Source: an uncultured Flavobacteriales bacterium (GTDB lineage Bacteria; Bacteroidota; Bacteroidia; Flavobacteriales_E; Vicingaceae). Taken from it: a stretch of 64,000 bases of DNA. Made by a program: the position numbers and the translations under genes. The notes beneath the pieces were generated by a model. That model searched no databases. It was given only the letters and a program-made list of their open reading frames with translations, and had not been told where the DNA came from. This document shows, piece after piece, positions 36,614 through 46,276 of this stretch; the first letter of the stretch is position 1; each line of letters begins with the position of its first letter. Location of the stretch: contig CAJQOH010000025.1 in NCBI GenBank assembly GCA_905479915.1, positions 155,287-219,286 on the forward strand. Direction: 5' to 3'.

Positions 36614-37570
36614 TTAACCAAACACTTCTTTAACAACCTCTCTTACAGCTAAAGATTTTCCCATAGTGTAGTAGTGGATGCAAGGAACGCCATATTCTAA
36701 TAAATCTTTAGATTGCTTAATTGCCCAATCAATACCAACTTGTTTTACTGCGGCAGCATCAGGGGCAGCTTCAATAGCATCCACCAATTCATCAGGTAAG
36801 TCAATATGGAAAAATTTCGGTAAGGTTAAGATTTGTTTTTTTGTAGAGATGGGTTTTAATCCAGGAAGAATAGGAATGGTAATCCCTTCTTCTCTGCAAC
36901 GGTCAACAAAGTTTTTGAACTGTTCGTTGTCGTAAAACAGTTGAGTTACAATATAATCTGCTCCGGCTTCCACTTTTTGTTTTAAAAACTTTAAGTCGTT
37001 TTTCATGTTTGGAGCTTCAAAATGCTTTTCGGGATAACCAGCAACACCAATACTAAACGAAGTAGGTGTAGCATTTTGTAGATCTTCATCCATGTACTCT
37101 CCTTTATTGAGACCAACAACTTGTTTTACTAGGTCAACAGCATAGTGATGTCCATCTTCTTCAGGAACAAAAGCAGCTTCTGTTTTAATAGGGTCTCCTC
37201 TTAATAGCAGCACATTGTCTATTCCTAAAAAGTCTAGATCTATTAAAGCGTTTTCAGTCTCCTCTTTGGTGAAGCCTCCACAAATAATGTGTGGAACAGC
37301 ATCTATTTTATATTTGTTTACAATTGCAGCACAAATACCAACAGTACCAGGTCTTTTTTTAATAGAAATTTTTTCTAAATAACCTTTCTCTCTTTTCTTG
37401 TAAATAAATTCTTCTCTATGGTAAGTAACATTAACGAAAGAAGGTCCAAACTCAATTAGCGGATCAATACCATCATAAATAGATTGTATTCCTTTCCCCT
37501 TTAAAGGAGGAAGAATTTCTAAAGAAAACAATGGTTTTTTAGCTTTTTTTAAGTGTTCTGTTACTTTCAT
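36614..37570 (-). CDS. metF: Methylenetetrahydrofolate reductase MetF
   Basis: A 318-residue flavoprotein that reduces 5,10-methylene-THF to 5-methyl-THF for methionine synthesis. It begins with the family's FSLEILPP, and contains VNVTYHRE, LLLRGDP and ADYIVTQLFYD in order. Length is normal. It diverges from lepA across 310 bp; its leader of about 97 nt contains two hairpins (see the intergenic entry), which may be regulatory, but I cannot match them to a known riboswitch. Confidence 0.96.
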   Translation of the reverse strand: MKVTEHLKKAKKPLFSLEILPPLKGKGIQSIYDGIDPLIEFGPSFVNVTYHREEFIYKKREKGYLEKISIKKRPGTVGICAAIVNKYKIDAVPHIICGGFTKEETENALIDLDFLGIDNVLLLRGDPIKTEAAFVPEEDGHHYAVDLVKQVVGLNKGEYMDEDLQNATPTSFSIGVAGYPEKHFEAPNMKNDLKFLKQKVEAGADYIVTQLFYDNEQFKNFVDRCREEGITIPILPGLKPISTKKQILTLPKFFHIDLPDELVDAIEAAPDAAAVKQVGIDWAIKQSKDLLEYGVPCIHYYTMGKSLAVREVVKEVFG

Positions 37571-37666
37571 AATGTAGTCTTATATCTTCAGGTGTTAGTT
37601 TGATAATGTTACCACTAACAACTACTTAATAATTGTAAGCCGAGATTTTCGGCAAATATTATTTTG

Positions 37667-37674
37667 CAAATGTA
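37667..37674 (-). promoter_or_regulatory. -7 element of the metF promoter
   Basis: On the minus strand TACATTTG matches TAnnTTTG exactly, 97 bases before the metF ATG. The nearest upstream TTG is only 14 bases away, shorter than usual, so the assignment is tentative. Confidence 0.4.
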
Positions 37675-37730
37675 ATACCCGAACCGGTCAAAACGAAATT
37701 ATATTTCATTAAAATCAAAAAACAATGCTG

Positions 37731-37761
37731 TTGTAAAGCAGCATTTAAAGAAGTAAGTTTG
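37731..37761 (+). promoter_or_regulatory. Promoter of lepA
   Basis: TTG at 37731-37733, exactly 20 bases, then TAAGTTTG at 37754-37761: a full match to the Bacteroidota promoter consensus. The transcript would have a leader of about 113 nt. The TTG lies in the loop of the AATGCTG/CAGCATT dyad, so a protein bound to that dyad would cover the -33 element. Confidence 0.7.
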
Positions 37762-37880
37762 TAAACTTAATTAATGATGCTCTTTTTTAGAATTAACCTT
37801 AACGGTGAGGTTGAATAAAAAGCGAGCAGAATTATCCCCTTGAAAAAAGGGGGCCTAATCATTTAGAGAAGTTAACAGAG

Positions 37881-39674
37881 ATGAAGAATATTAGAAATTT
37901 TTGTATAATCGCACACATTGATCACGGGAAGAGTACGTTGGCTGATAGGTTATTGCAAACCACAGGAACAATATCAGATAGAGAGCTGCAAGAGCAGACT
38001 TTGGATGATATGGATATTGAAAGAGAGAGAGGGATTACCATCAAGAGTCATGCGATACAAATGGAGTATCCGTATGAAGGAGAACAATATGTGATGAACT
38101 TAATTGATACTCCTGGGCACGTAGATTTTTCTTACGAAGTTTCTCGTTCTATTGCTTCTTGTGAGGGGGCTTTATTAATTGTTGATGCAACACAAGGGAT
38201 TCAAGCTCAAACAATATCTAACCTTTATTTAGCTATTGAGAATAATTTAGAGATTATTCCTGTAATGAATAAAATGGATTTGCAAAGTGCAATGCCAGAA
38301 GAAGTTAAAGATCAAATTGTAGATTTAATAGGTTGTGATAGAGAAGATATTCTTTCTGCCAGTGGAAAAACTGGTTTGGGGGTTGAGGATATTTTAGAAG
38401 CTGTCGTAAAAAGAGTTCCCGCTCCTATTGGTGATCCAGATGCTCCGTTTCAAGCGTTGATTTTTGATTCTGTTTTTGATTCTTATAGAGGGATTAATGC
38501 CTATTTTAAAGTATTAAATGGAGAAATTAAAAAAGGAGAAAAAGTAAAGTTTATCAATACAGATAAAGAATATTTTGCTGATGAGATTGGAACATTAAAA
38601 CTGAATCAAGAACCTAAAAAGGTCATTAAGACGGGAGATGTTGGGTATATTATTTCTGGAATTAAAGTAGCTAAAGAGGTAAAAGTTGGAGATACGATTA
38701 CTACAGTCGCTAATCCTGCTGAAGCAATTCAGGGGTTTGAGGATGTAAAACCAATGGTTTTTGCTGGAATTTACCCAGTTGATACAGATGATTATGAGGA
38801 GTTGAGAGATGCAATGGAAAAATTGCAACTGAATGATGCTTCATTAACTTTTGAGCCAGAGTCTTCTGCAGCTTTAGGGTTTGGATTTAGGTGTGGATTT
38901 TTAGGAATGTTGCACATGGAAATTATTCAAGAGCGTTTAGAGCGTGAATTTGATATGACTGTGATTACAACGGTTCCCAATGTATCTTACCAAGCGTTTT
39001 TAACTAAAGATAAAGAAACTCCAATTGTAGTAAACAATCCGTTAGATTTTCCAGATCCGAGTACTATTCATAAAATGGAAGAACCGTATATTAAGGCGTC
39101 TATTATTACAAAGGCCGACTATGTAGGCCCAATTATGAGTTTGGCAATTGAAAAAAGAGGAGAATTAACTAACCAAGTTTACTTAACAACAGATAGAGTT
39201 GAATTGAACTTTAATGTTCCATTGGCAGAGATTGTTTTTGATTTTTATGACCGTTTAAAATCTATATCAAGGGGTTATGCATCTTTTGATTATCACCCAA
39301 TAGGATTTAGAGAATCGCATTTGGTAAAAATGGACATCATGTTAAATGGAGATATGGTGGATGCTTTATCGGCATTAGTTCATAAGGACAATGCTTATGA
39401 TTTAGGTAAAAAAATCTGTAAGAAACTAAGAGAGCTGATTCCGAGACAGCAGTTTGCTATTGCGATACAAGCTGCTATTGGAGCAAAAATTATCTCAAGA
39501 GAATCACTTTCTGCATTGCGTAAAGATGTTACCGCTAAATGTTATGGTGGAGATATATCACGTAAGCGTAAGCTTTTAGAAAAGCAGAAGGCAGGAAAGA
39601 AAAAGATGAAGCAGATTGGAAGTGTAGAAGTGCCACCAAAAGCTTTTATGGCGGTATTAAAGCTAAATGATTAA
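37881..39674 (+). CDS. lepA: Elongation factor 4 (LepA)
   Basis: A 597-residue translational GTPase that back-translocates or remodels stalled ribosomes. The G1 motif AHIDHGKST is at residues 10-18, G3 DTPGHVDF near 77 and G4 NKMD near 132; domain II, an EF-G-like domain III/V region and the LepA-specific C-terminal domain ending with [16 protein letters not shown] are all present. Length is normal. It is followed by a strong bidirectional terminator at 39680-39709. Confidence 0.98.
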   Translation: MKNIRNFCIIAHIDHGKSTLADRLLQTTGTISDRELQEQTLDDMDIERERGITIKSHAIQMEYPYEGEQYVMNLIDTPGHVDFSYEVSRSIASCEGALLIVDATQGIQAQTISNLYLAIENNLEIIPVMNKMDLQSAMPEEVKDQIVDLIGCDREDILSASGKTGLGVEDILEAVVKRVPAPIGDPDAPFQALIFDSVFDSYRGINAYFKVLNGEIKKGEKVKFINTDKEYFADEIGTLKLNQEPKKVIKTGDVGYIISGIKVAKEVKVGDTITTVANPAEAIQGFEDVKPMVFAGIYPVDTDDYEELRDAMEKLQLNDASLTFEPESSAALGFGFRCGFLGMLHMEIIQERLEREFDMTVITTVPNVSYQAFLTKDKETPIVVNNPLDFPDPSTIHKMEEPYIKASIITKADYVGPIMSLAIEKRGELTNQVYLTTDRVELNFNVPLAEIVFDFYDRLKSISRGYASFDYHPIGFRESHLVKMDIMLNGDMVDALSALVHKDNAYDLGKKICKKLRELIPRQQFAIAIQAAIGAKIISRESLSALRKDVTAKCYGGDISRKRKLLEKQKAGKKKMKQIGSVEVPPKAFMAVLKLND

Positions 39675-39679
39675 AAACA

Positions 39680-39709
39680 AAAAAGGGTTCTATATTTAGA
39701 ATCCTTTTT
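39680..39709. terminator. Bidirectional intrinsic terminator between lepA and sseA
   Basis: AAAAAGGGTTCTA (39680-39692) pairs with TAGAATCCTTTTT (39697-39709) around a TATT loop, a 13-bp stem with a single G-T pair. A-tract on one side and T-tract on the other make it work for both the rightward lepA and the leftward operon ending at 39709. Confidence 0.85.
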
Positions 39710-40503
39710 TATTTTTCGATTTGCGCCCATTCAGTCCAAGAGCCATCATATACCATGGTTTTGTTTGGCAAAACAAGCTCTCCAGCCAATAGCAGAATAC
39801 AGGCAGTTAAACCTGAGCCACAGGAGTAAATAAGTGATTTATTTTCTGGGTTCAATTTAGAAAAAACCTTTGTTAACTCTTCTTTAGATTTAAACTTTCC
39901 GTTTTCTAAAACATCACCATAAGGAATATTATAAGAACCAGGAATGTTTCCGCTTCTTAAACCTTCTCTTGGCTCTGGGGCTGTTCCATTAAAACGACCT
40001 GAAGAGCGTGCATCAATAACAATATTTTCTTTATTGTTGAGGTTTGATTTGATAAAGTCATAACCTTTAACATTTTTAGGGTTAAGCTGAGTTTTAAAGT
40101 TTCCTGTTTTATATTCTTGAGGCTGGATTATTTCTGTTGGATAGTTGTTTTTAATCCAATCAGGTAAACCTCCATTTAATACAAATACGTTTTGATGCCC
40201 CATGGTTTTATACATCCACCACACCCGAGGGCTAGAGAATACCCCTTCATTATCATAAACAACAATTATACTGGAGTGGTTGATGCCAAGCTTTTGACTT
40301 TCTAACTCAAATTGAGCAGCATTTGGGAACGTATTTGGCAAGCTGGAACCCTTATCACTAAAATTGTTTTTCAGATCAAAATAACGCGCTCCAGTAATTT
40401 GTAAATTGTTTTCATCAACTTTTTGACTGGCATCTAAAACAATTAGATCAGGATTGTTTATGTTTTCAAAAAGCCATTGAGAAGAAACGAGAGGGTCAGT
40501 CAT
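39709..40503 (-). CDS. sseA: 3-mercaptopyruvate sulfurtransferase (SseA-like)
   Basis: A 264-residue two-domain rhodanese. The active-site loop of the second domain is CGSGLTA, with the catalytic cysteine at about residue 228; the CGSG[VL]TA loop is the mercaptopyruvate-type rather than the thiosulfate-type (CRKGVT). The linker region has RVWWMYKTMGHQNVFVLNGGLPDW. It is the last gene of the overlapping leftward operon, overlapping the peroxiredoxin-like gene by 4 bases. There is no signal peptide, so it acts in the cytoplasm, donating sulfur to cyanide or thiol acceptors. Confidence 0.9.
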   Translation of the reverse strand: MTDPLVSSQWLFENINNPDLIVLDASQKVDENNLQITGARYFDLKNNFSDKGSSLPNTFPNAAQFELESQKLGINHSSIIVVYDNEGVFSSPRVWWMYKTMGHQNVFVLNGGLPDWIKNNYPTEIIQPQEYKTGNFKTQLNPKNVKGYDFIKSNLNNKENIVIDARSSGRFNGTAPEPREGLRSGNIPGSYNIPYGDVLENGKFKSKEELTKVFSKLNPENKSLIYSCGSGLTACILLLAGELVLPNKTMVYDGSWTEWAQIEK

Positions 40504-41105
40504 TTTACGGATTTTAATAAGCTTAATAAAAGTTGAGGGTCTAATCTTTTAGAATAATTTGGATCAACATGTTGATATTGAATTTCTCCATTTTTGATAA
40601 TAAAGACTGATGGAACAGGTAATACGTGGTGTCTTTGCCCTGTCCACCATTCTGCATCCATTCCGTATCTGTCTTTATATTTTTTATAGAGTTCATCATT
40701 AATTTTCCAACCTATCCCAAAAGCATTTATTGCGTTAATGTTTTTGTCAGAAAATAGTTTGAAGTCTAGGTTTTCTACTCTGGCAAAAGAGGAATCTAAT
40801 TTAGAAAAATCATCAGGAGTAATTGCAATGATTTCAAAACCTAAACTATCAATTTGAGGTTTAATTTCTTGAAGAGCAGATAGGTGCCTCGTACAATACG
40901 GACACCAAGCACCCCTATAAAAAACTATAATAGCTGTTTTTTTGTCAATGTATTTTTGAAGGTTTACTTCTTTCCCGTTAGGAGAATAAACTATAACGCT
41001 TGGAATCTCTTCAGAGTTTTTAATTGGACAAATCTCATACATTTCTTTCTGACTGAAAAGAGTTAATGAGAGTAGTAGTAAAAATGCGGTTGTTAAAACT
41101 TTCAT
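40500..41105 (-). CDS. Secreted AhpC/TSA-family peroxiredoxin-like protein
   Basis: A 201-residue thioredoxin-fold protein with an N-terminal signal peptide (about residues 1-19, ending LFSQ). The redox motif is WCPYC with cysteines 68 and 71 (FYRGAWCPYCTRHL), followed by IAITPDD. The CxxC arrangement differs from the single peroxidatic Cys of classical AhpC and resembles the AhpC/TSA thioredoxin-like group. It likely acts in the periplasm in thiol or peroxide chemistry. It overlaps its neighbours on both sides by 4 bases, next to sulfur-transferase and a COG3904-like lipoprotein. Confidence 0.83.
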   Translation of the reverse strand: MKVLTTAFLLLLSLTLFSQKEMYEICPIKNSEEIPSVIVYSPNGKEVNLQKYIDKKTAIIVFYRGAWCPYCTRHLSALQEIKPQIDSLGFEIIAITPDDFSKLDSSFARVENLDFKLFSDKNINAINAFGIGWKINDELYKKYKDRYGMDAEWWTGQRHHVLPVPSVFIIKNGEIQYQHVDPNYSKRLDPQLLLSLLKSVK

Positions 41106-41680
41106 TCTGATCTTAAATTATACAGTTCAATTTCGTCTTTTGTCATCCAATGAATACTTTCAGCTGGCGCAGCCCTTAAGGTGTACCAATAAAAAGAAGT
41201 ATCCATTTTAATTTCTTTAAAAAAGCTTAAAAAGATTTTATGTTCTTTAGAATCTTTAGGATATTCAATACCTCCCTTTTTGCCATCTGACCATGAATGA
41301 ACACCAATTTTTGCACTTTCAGCTATGGTTCTTTTATGCCCAGAAATAAATAAATCTACTCCACCAGAAGCAATTTCTGAGTAAGGTTTTAACTCTGTAT
41401 TCATTCCGCTTTTGTGCAGGAGTACACATGTTTTAACATTCCATTCATCATTTGCAGATCCTGGAACATTTTCAAAAACAACTGTTTTGATAGTTGGGTT
41501 TTGTGCTACAAACTTTTTAAATTTATTATGAAAGGGCTTTCCTAAAACACCATTAATATAAGCCTTTTCTTCTTTAACCTCAATGGTTGGTTTTTCTCCT
41601 GCTAAAATGGCCCTGCCCATTTCGCAGCCACTTAAAAAAAGTACTATAAATGCAAGAGATAGTAGAAATAATAGTCTCAT
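41102..41680 (-). CDS. COG3904-like periplasmic lipoprotein (ClpP/crotonase-like fold)
   Basis: A 192-residue predicted lipoprotein; the leader ends FIVLFLSGC (Cys19). The pattern VFENVPGSANDEWNV, then a central IASGGVDLFISGHKR and IGVHSW, matches my recollection of the COG3904 predicted periplasmic proteins, which have a ClpP/crotonase-like fold with a candidate Ser in the SGG turn and His in GVHSW. Activity is unknown. It overlaps the peroxiredoxin-like gene by 4 bases and follows the DUF5686 gene by 3 bases. Confidence 0.7.
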   Translation of the reverse strand: MRLLFLLSLAFIVLFLSGCEMGRAILAGEKPTIEVKEEKAYINGVLGKPFHNKFKKFVAQNPTIKTVVFENVPGSANDEWNVKTCVLLHKSGMNTELKPYSEIASGGVDLFISGHKRTIAESAKIGVHSWSDGKKGGIEYPKDSKEHKIFLSFFKEIKMDTSFYWYTLRAAPAESIHWMTKDEIELYNLRSE

Positions 41681-41683
41681 GAC

Positions 41684-44338
41684 TTAATCAAAAGAGTTGC
41701 TATTATTAATAAAGTTGAAACTAAGTTTAACTCCAAAAGCATTGTAGTTTTCATTTTTAAAACTCACAAAAGCTTCGGCATTAAAGAGTAAAAAAACGTT
41801 TTTTAAACCATAACCAAACTCATAATAATGATCTTGTTGATTTGTGTAGAGGTAATTCGCATATAAACCTTCAGATAAGAAAGAAGTATTTAATAGCGGT
41901 AAGTTTTTGAGCAGTAAAAAGTTATCTTCTATAGCGAAATGGGCCTCAAAAAAATAATCGTTTGCATTGTAGTTATAAAAATCTAAGAGCTTAAAAGACG
42001 TTACACTAGAGTTTCCAATAAAATAAAAAGGCTGTGTGTTAAAGCTTTTGTAATCAGCAAAATAGAGGGCATTACTGTTTAGGAACTTTCCTCCACCAAT
42101 ATAATAACCAACTCTATCAATCAAATTAATGGATTTAGATTGCGTGATAGCTCCTTCTAACCTACTAAAGTCGGTTTGGCTTTCAGCAACATTTTTTAAG
42201 CCTTGTTTGTATATAAGAAAGAATGTTGGGTATTTGGATTTTAGCATTTGTTTATTATTATTTCTGTACTGAAAAGGTTGTTTAGGAGTATAGCTTAAAA
42301 TCGTTGATAAATTCATTGATTTATGACTGCTAAAAATGGGTTGTAAGCTAGTGTTATTGGCAAGAGCTGGTGTGTTTGAAGAGTATTCTTTATCCTTCCA
42401 CTTAATTGCTGTAAAATCCGTGTTGTTAAAGAGTTGTTTTCTGTCTGCATATTCACCTGAAACATTTAGATTTAAGCCGTTAGCGATATCAAAAGAATGT
42501 CCAATAGTTGCAAAATCTTTTTGATACAATTTTTTATAGTTTTCAGAAAATAATAGTGTAGCAACACTGTTAAAGAATTTGGGCATTGGTTTATTGGAAT
42601 TGAAGTCGCTAGTAATTCTTCCTCCAGAAAAGTAAAATCGAGCTCTTTTTTTCATGCTGTATTGCGATTTAAAATCAACTTTTCCCATTAAAGCTTCTCT
42701 TGAAAAAGCATAAAGTACAGACGGTTCTATCTTCCAAAACTTACCGTTTTCATATTTCCTTTTGTATGAAAAGAGCTTTTTTCGAAGCACAATACCATCA
42801 ACAGTATTAAAGTTTACACCAAGCTTAGAGAATAACCCTGGGATTTTTAAGACATTATTTTTGTTTTTACTTTTTATTGTTCCGTTAAAAAATAAGATGT
42901 TACCGATTACACTCTTATCTTTATTTATAACGGTATCACCATTTTGTACTTTTGTTAAAGAATCTCTTGTATTAAGAATAATGGTCTCTTGTTCAGATAA
43001 TGGGGTTTCTCTAATTTCATTCCACAGACTATCATTTTGAATAAAAGCACTATCAGCATATTCTGTTTTATGGTCGCTTTTAACTTCTAAAACAGAGTCT
43101 TTAGGTAATTTCTTGGCTTCATTGTTCGCTTGTTTATTGACTAACCGCACAAGCTTCATTGTTTCTCCTCGAGTTAGTTTGTCTTGGTTCATTAAAGACT
43201 GTATTTTCTTTTCTGTTTTAGATGTTTTTTGAGAAGGGTTAAGTGTAACAACTTCTTTTTCTTTAAACTCTTCGGTAATAGGTACGTTGACAATGGACTT
43301 TATTTTAGCATCAACTTTTGGGTCGGTTTTTAACTTAAGATTGCTCATAGAAACAAGGTGTTTAAAATGGCCTTTAAACCCCATTGCTTTTGCTCGAGCT
43401 TTTATGTCATGACTGGTAGGCATCCATACGTTTTCGGCAACTTCAGAATAAATTTGCTTGTAATGGACATCTACAAATTGCTGTTTAAATTTTACATCAA
43501 CACTATTTATATTCCAAGTTCCATCATTAATGTAAAGGAAGCCACTCATTAGGTCTGTTCCTTTTCGTTTGGGAATTATCTTTATTTTATGAATAAGTCT
43601 ATCTTCCTCATAGTATGCACTTATCAATTCAAATTTATAAACAGAAAAAGCACTTCTACTTAACGGAGAAATAATCGAATTTCCTCCAAGATCGTAAAAG
43701 CTAAAGTTGAGGTAAGGAGACCTTCCTTTGGCGGTATCCCCTCTGGCGTTTTTGGTGTAAATAATTTTCTCTCTAACTTTATTGGGCCTTTCGTAATGGT
43801 ATTGAATTAATGTTTCTGAAAGATCACCAGCTTTAAGGTCTTTAATGTCTTTTTCTTCAGCAAACAGTTTCATTAGTTTGGGAACATTGTCAGCAAAAAA
43901 GAAGAAACGAATATAAATTTTAGCATCATACTGCTGTATTTGTTTTTTGTAATATTTTGCCATTACAATTGCTTTTCGCATTACATTATAGGCAGGATCT
44001 TCATCTGAAGCATTTACAGTAACCTCTTTTATGGCAAATGACTTAGCTGGTAAAACGATCGTCTTGTTATTGTCATTAGAAGAAGCATCAATTGTTAAAA
44101 AGATGGTTTCGTAACCCAAGCATTGTACTTTCATTTTATACTGTCCACAAGGCAAACTAATTTTATAATTACCATCCATATTGGCGATTTTACCAGTGGC
44201 TAATTTTGGAATGTAAATACTACTATATGGGATAGGTGCTCCCTTGTCGTTTTTTATGGTTCCAGAAAGAATACAAGTTTGTGAAAACCCGAAAAGAGAA
44301 AGGCTAATTAAGAAGTATAATAAAGTTACTTTTTTCAA
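41684..44338 (-). CDS. DUF5686 outer-membrane protein with carboxypeptidase-regulatory-like domain
   Basis: An 884-residue protein with a signal peptide (MKKVTLLYFLISLSLFGFSQ). Residues 22-110 are a CarboxypepD_reg-like/CNA-B beta-sandwich (SGTIKNDKGAPIPYSSIYI) as found at the start of many Bacteroidota outer-membrane proteins; the following region up to about 360 matches DUF5686, and the C-terminal half is amphipathic and beta-barrel-like. A TonB plug domain is not apparent. The start is a TTG at 44338, chosen because it begins the signal peptide and no ATG is available nearby. Probably first gene of the operon ending with sseA. Confidence 0.82.
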   Translation of the reverse strand: MKKVTLLYFLISLSLFGFSQTCILSGTIKNDKGAPIPYSSIYIPKLATGKIANMDGNYKISLPCGQYKMKVQCLGYETIFLTIDASSNDNNKTIVLPAKSFAIKEVTVNASDEDPAYNVMRKAIVMAKYYKKQIQQYDAKIYIRFFFFADNVPKLMKLFAEEKDIKDLKAGDLSETLIQYHYERPNKVREKIIYTKNARGDTAKGRSPYLNFSFYDLGGNSIISPLSRSAFSVYKFELISAYYEEDRLIHKIKIIPKRKGTDLMSGFLYINDGTWNINSVDVKFKQQFVDVHYKQIYSEVAENVWMPTSHDIKARAKAMGFKGHFKHLVSMSNLKLKTDPKVDAKIKSIVNVPITEEFKEKEVVTLNPSQKTSKTEKKIQSLMNQDKLTRGETMKLVRLVNKQANNEAKKLPKDSVLEVKSDHKTEYADSAFIQNDSLWNEIRETPLSEQETIILNTRDSLTKVQNGDTVINKDKSVIGNILFFNGTIKSKNKNNVLKIPGLFSKLGVNFNTVDGIVLRKKLFSYKRKYENGKFWKIEPSVLYAFSREALMGKVDFKSQYSMKKRARFYFSGGRITSDFNSNKPMPKFFNSVATLLFSENYKKLYQKDFATIGHSFDIANGLNLNVSGEYADRKQLFNNTDFTAIKWKDKEYSSNTPALANNTSLQPIFSSHKSMNLSTILSYTPKQPFQYRNNNKQMLKSKYPTFFLIYKQGLKNVAESQTDFSRLEGAITQSKSINLIDRVGYYIGGGKFLNSNALYFADYKSFNTQPFYFIGNSSVTSFKLLDFYNYNANDYFFEAHFAIEDNFLLLKNLPLLNTSFLSEGLYANYLYTNQQDHYYEFGYGLKNVFLLFNAEAFVSFKNENYNAFGVKLSFNFINNSNSFD

Positions 44339-44388
44339 AGTTTAAATAAGTTTTATTTAAGACGGTTCAACAATACGTTTTGTTACAC

Positions 44389-44811
44389 CTATTTAGCAAA
44401 AATTTGTTCTTTGTCTTTAAAGGCTTTAAATTCTATAGCATTGCCTTCAGGATCTAAAAAGAACATAGTGGCTTGTTCTCCTACCTCTCCTTTAAACCTG
44501 ATATAAGGTTTAATGATAAAATCAATATTGTGTTTTTGTAATTTTTCTGAAAGAACTTCCCAATCATTCCAGTCTAAAACAACCCCAAAGTGAGGAACAG
44601 GAACATTTTGTCCATCAACAGGATTTGTTGCGGTTTTACTCTTTTTTATTGTTGTTTCATGAATGACAAACTGATGTCCAAAAAAGTTGAAGTCTACCCA
44701 TTTATCGCTACTTCTACCTTCTTCACAGCCCAATACAGTTCGATAAAAAGAACGAGAAACCTCTAGGTTTTGAACAGGGATTGCTAAATGAAAAGGCGTT
44801 ATTTTACTCAT
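44389..44811 (-). CDS. VOC-family (glyoxalase-like) protein
   Basis: A 140-residue protein with one vicinal-oxygen-chelate module pair: [17 protein letters not shown] at the N-terminus, [31 protein letters not shown] and the C-terminal [15 protein letters not shown]. His8, His near residue 46 and Glu near 127 could bind metal. The sequence resembles a small glyoxalase subgroup annotated only generically, so no substrate is assigned. It overlaps the end of the antiporter gene by 8 bases, suggesting cotranscription. Confidence 0.85.
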   Translation of the reverse strand: MSKITPFHLAIPVQNLEVSRSFYRTVLGCEEGRSSDKWVDFNFFGHQFVIHETTIKKSKTATNPVDGQNVPVPHFGVVLDWNDWEVLSEKLQKHNIDFIIKPYIRFKGEVGEQATMFFLDPEGNAIEFKAFKDKEQIFAK

Positions 44812-46159
44812 TTTCTGAGTTATTATTGCCTGGAGTATGGTCTGTTTTATTGATAATTTTTACAGGGCTTTCATCTTCTGATGGAATTTCTTCTGGCGAT
44901 ACTTCTTCCGATGGAACTTCTGAATTGGTCTCTTCCTCTTTACCGCCTAAAACAGTTTTAAGATAACCTATTTGTAGAGGGTTTTTGCTTAAGATGATAA
45001 CTAATATTGAGCAAATGATAATACTTAATAAAACAACAGCAAAAGAAAGCATTTGGATGTTTTCTCCACCTGCTAAACCATATTGAATTGGGATAGATGC
45101 TAAAATAGCAGGAACCAATCCTTTAGGCGCCATAATAGACATGATACTCAAATCCTTAAAAGACATTTTTGACTTTACCAAGAGTTTGATTGATAGTGGT
45201 CTAACGATCGTAATTAAAGCAACAATTAATAACGCCATTAGATATATTCCAACACTTCCGAACTTCATACAAATACCTACATAAACAAAAAAGAAAGTAG
45301 ACATGATAAAAACGAGCTCACTAAAAAAGTCTTTTTCGTTGGCTAATAATTCTTTAGATGGGAAAATAACTTTTAGCTTGGTATCTTGTAATAAGTATGC
45401 ATTTCCTAAAGTTATTCCGAATATAAGAACAGCAATTCCTCCATTTAAACCTAAGTATTCGGTAATTCCATAAATAATGAAAACCATTGCCAGATTCATT
45501 ACTTTAGAATTGTCAAGAACACGTGTAAACTTTATAATGATTGACCATACAAAACCACCAAAAAATCCAATTAAGAAAGCAAATAAGAATGATTTCCATA
45601 TTGCATTTAAAATGGCACTCATTTCGAAAACACCTTGTTTCATGGCTTGCAATAATGCTAATCCAATTACCAAGCAGAGTACATCGCTTAATGCAGACTC
45701 AAGCATTAACGTAGTGTAGCCTTTTTCATTCATTTTAAGTTGCTTAATTATTGGAATGACTACAGCAGAAGAAGTTCCTGCGATAATTACTCCAAAAAAG
45801 ACAGCACTCAAAGTATCGATATCGGGCATTGCCATTGCAACCAGAGTTCCAATTACGGCACTTGCAATAAAATTAAAAAGGGTGAGCAAAAAAGCAGAAC
45901 CTATAGATTTAAAGAGTTCTCCAATTTTAAGATTGGTACCGCTTTCAAATAAAATTAAAACTAAAGTTATTGACGTAAAGATTGGACCAACAGACCCAAA
46001 ATGACCTTCATTTACAAACCCTAAAATAGGACCTGCAATAATACCTATAACCAATAGAATTAATACGTTAGGTACTTTTGTAAATTTAAAAAGACCATTA
46101 AAGAGGTGAGCTCCAAAAATGAGCAAACCAATCATTATTATTATCAAGGGTACATTCAT
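44804..46159 (-). CDS. Cation:proton antiporter (CPA family, NhaP-like)
   Basis: A 451-residue inner-membrane transporter with about twelve membrane segments. The conserved core includes [12 protein letters not shown] early, [16 protein letters not shown], and [16 protein letters not shown] with the ion-binding acidic residue. The last 50 residues are an acidic, Ser/Glu/Pro-rich cytoplasmic tail (repeated SEE/PSE groups) that could be regulatory. It likely exchanges Na+ or K+ for H+. It shares a transcript with the VOC gene. Confidence 0.88.
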   Translation of the reverse strand: MNVPLIIIMIGLLIFGAHLFNGLFKFTKVPNVLILLVIGIIAGPILGFVNEGHFGSVGPIFTSITLVLILFESGTNLKIGELFKSIGSAFLLTLFNFIASAVIGTLVAMAMPDIDTLSAVFFGVIIAGTSSAVVIPIIKQLKMNEKGYTTLMLESALSDVLCLVIGLALLQAMKQGVFEMSAILNAIWKSFLFAFLIGFFGGFVWSIIIKFTRVLDNSKVMNLAMVFIIYGITEYLGLNGGIAVLIFGITLGNAYLLQDTKLKVIFPSKELLANEKDFFSELVFIMSTFFFVYVGICMKFGSVGIYLMALLIVALITIVRPLSIKLLVKSKMSFKDLSIMSIMAPKGLVPAILASIPIQYGLAGGENIQMLSFAVVLLSIIICSILVIILSKNPLQIGYLKTVLGGKEEETNSEVPSEEVSPEEIPSEDESPVKIINKTDHTPGNNNSENE

Positions 46160-46201
46160 AAAACAAGTTTACGAATTATTCTGCGACCAAAAAGAAAATT
46201 A

Positions 46202-46276
46202 TACTTTCACTCCAAATCTACTTCGGCTTCGCTCAGTACAGGCTGCTTCATTTTCGTTCATACCTTCACTCCAATT
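46202..46276. repeat. GC-richer 43-bp repeat unit between 16-bp direct repeats
   Basis: The 16-mers at 46202-46217 (TACTTTCACTCCAAAT) and 46261-46276 (TACCTTCACTCCAATT) agree at 14 positions and bracket 43 bp containing CTTCGGCTTCGCTCAGTACA, a GC-rich phrase that I recall from dispersed intergenic repeats of Bacteroidota. The right 16-mer is the last coding stretch of the phosphatase gene (minus strand), so the left one is a duplicated gene end, as expected from insertion of a small element with target duplication. Confidence 0.45.

Larger units (their letters stand above)
37571..37880. other. Divergent metF/lepA intergenic region with hairpins
   Basis: No gene in 310 bp. Seen here: (i) in the metF leader, the dyad TGTTAG/CTAACA (37593-37598 with 37615-37620) with an inner pairing stem, and GCCGA/TCGGC (37639-37643 with 37649-37653); (ii) perfect AATGCTG/CAGCATT arms at 37724-37730 and 37739-37745, straddling the TTG element of the lepA promoter; (iii) in the lepA leader, CCCCTT/AAGGGG at 37836-37841 and 37847-37852 with loop GAAAA, ending 28 bases before the start codon and not followed by a T-run. 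Confidence 0.6.

Noticed and set aside
44342..44360. AT-only inverted repeat TTAAATAA/TTATTTAA upstream of the DUF5686 gene
   Set aside because: Expected by chance at this base composition and has no GC pairs to act as a terminator.
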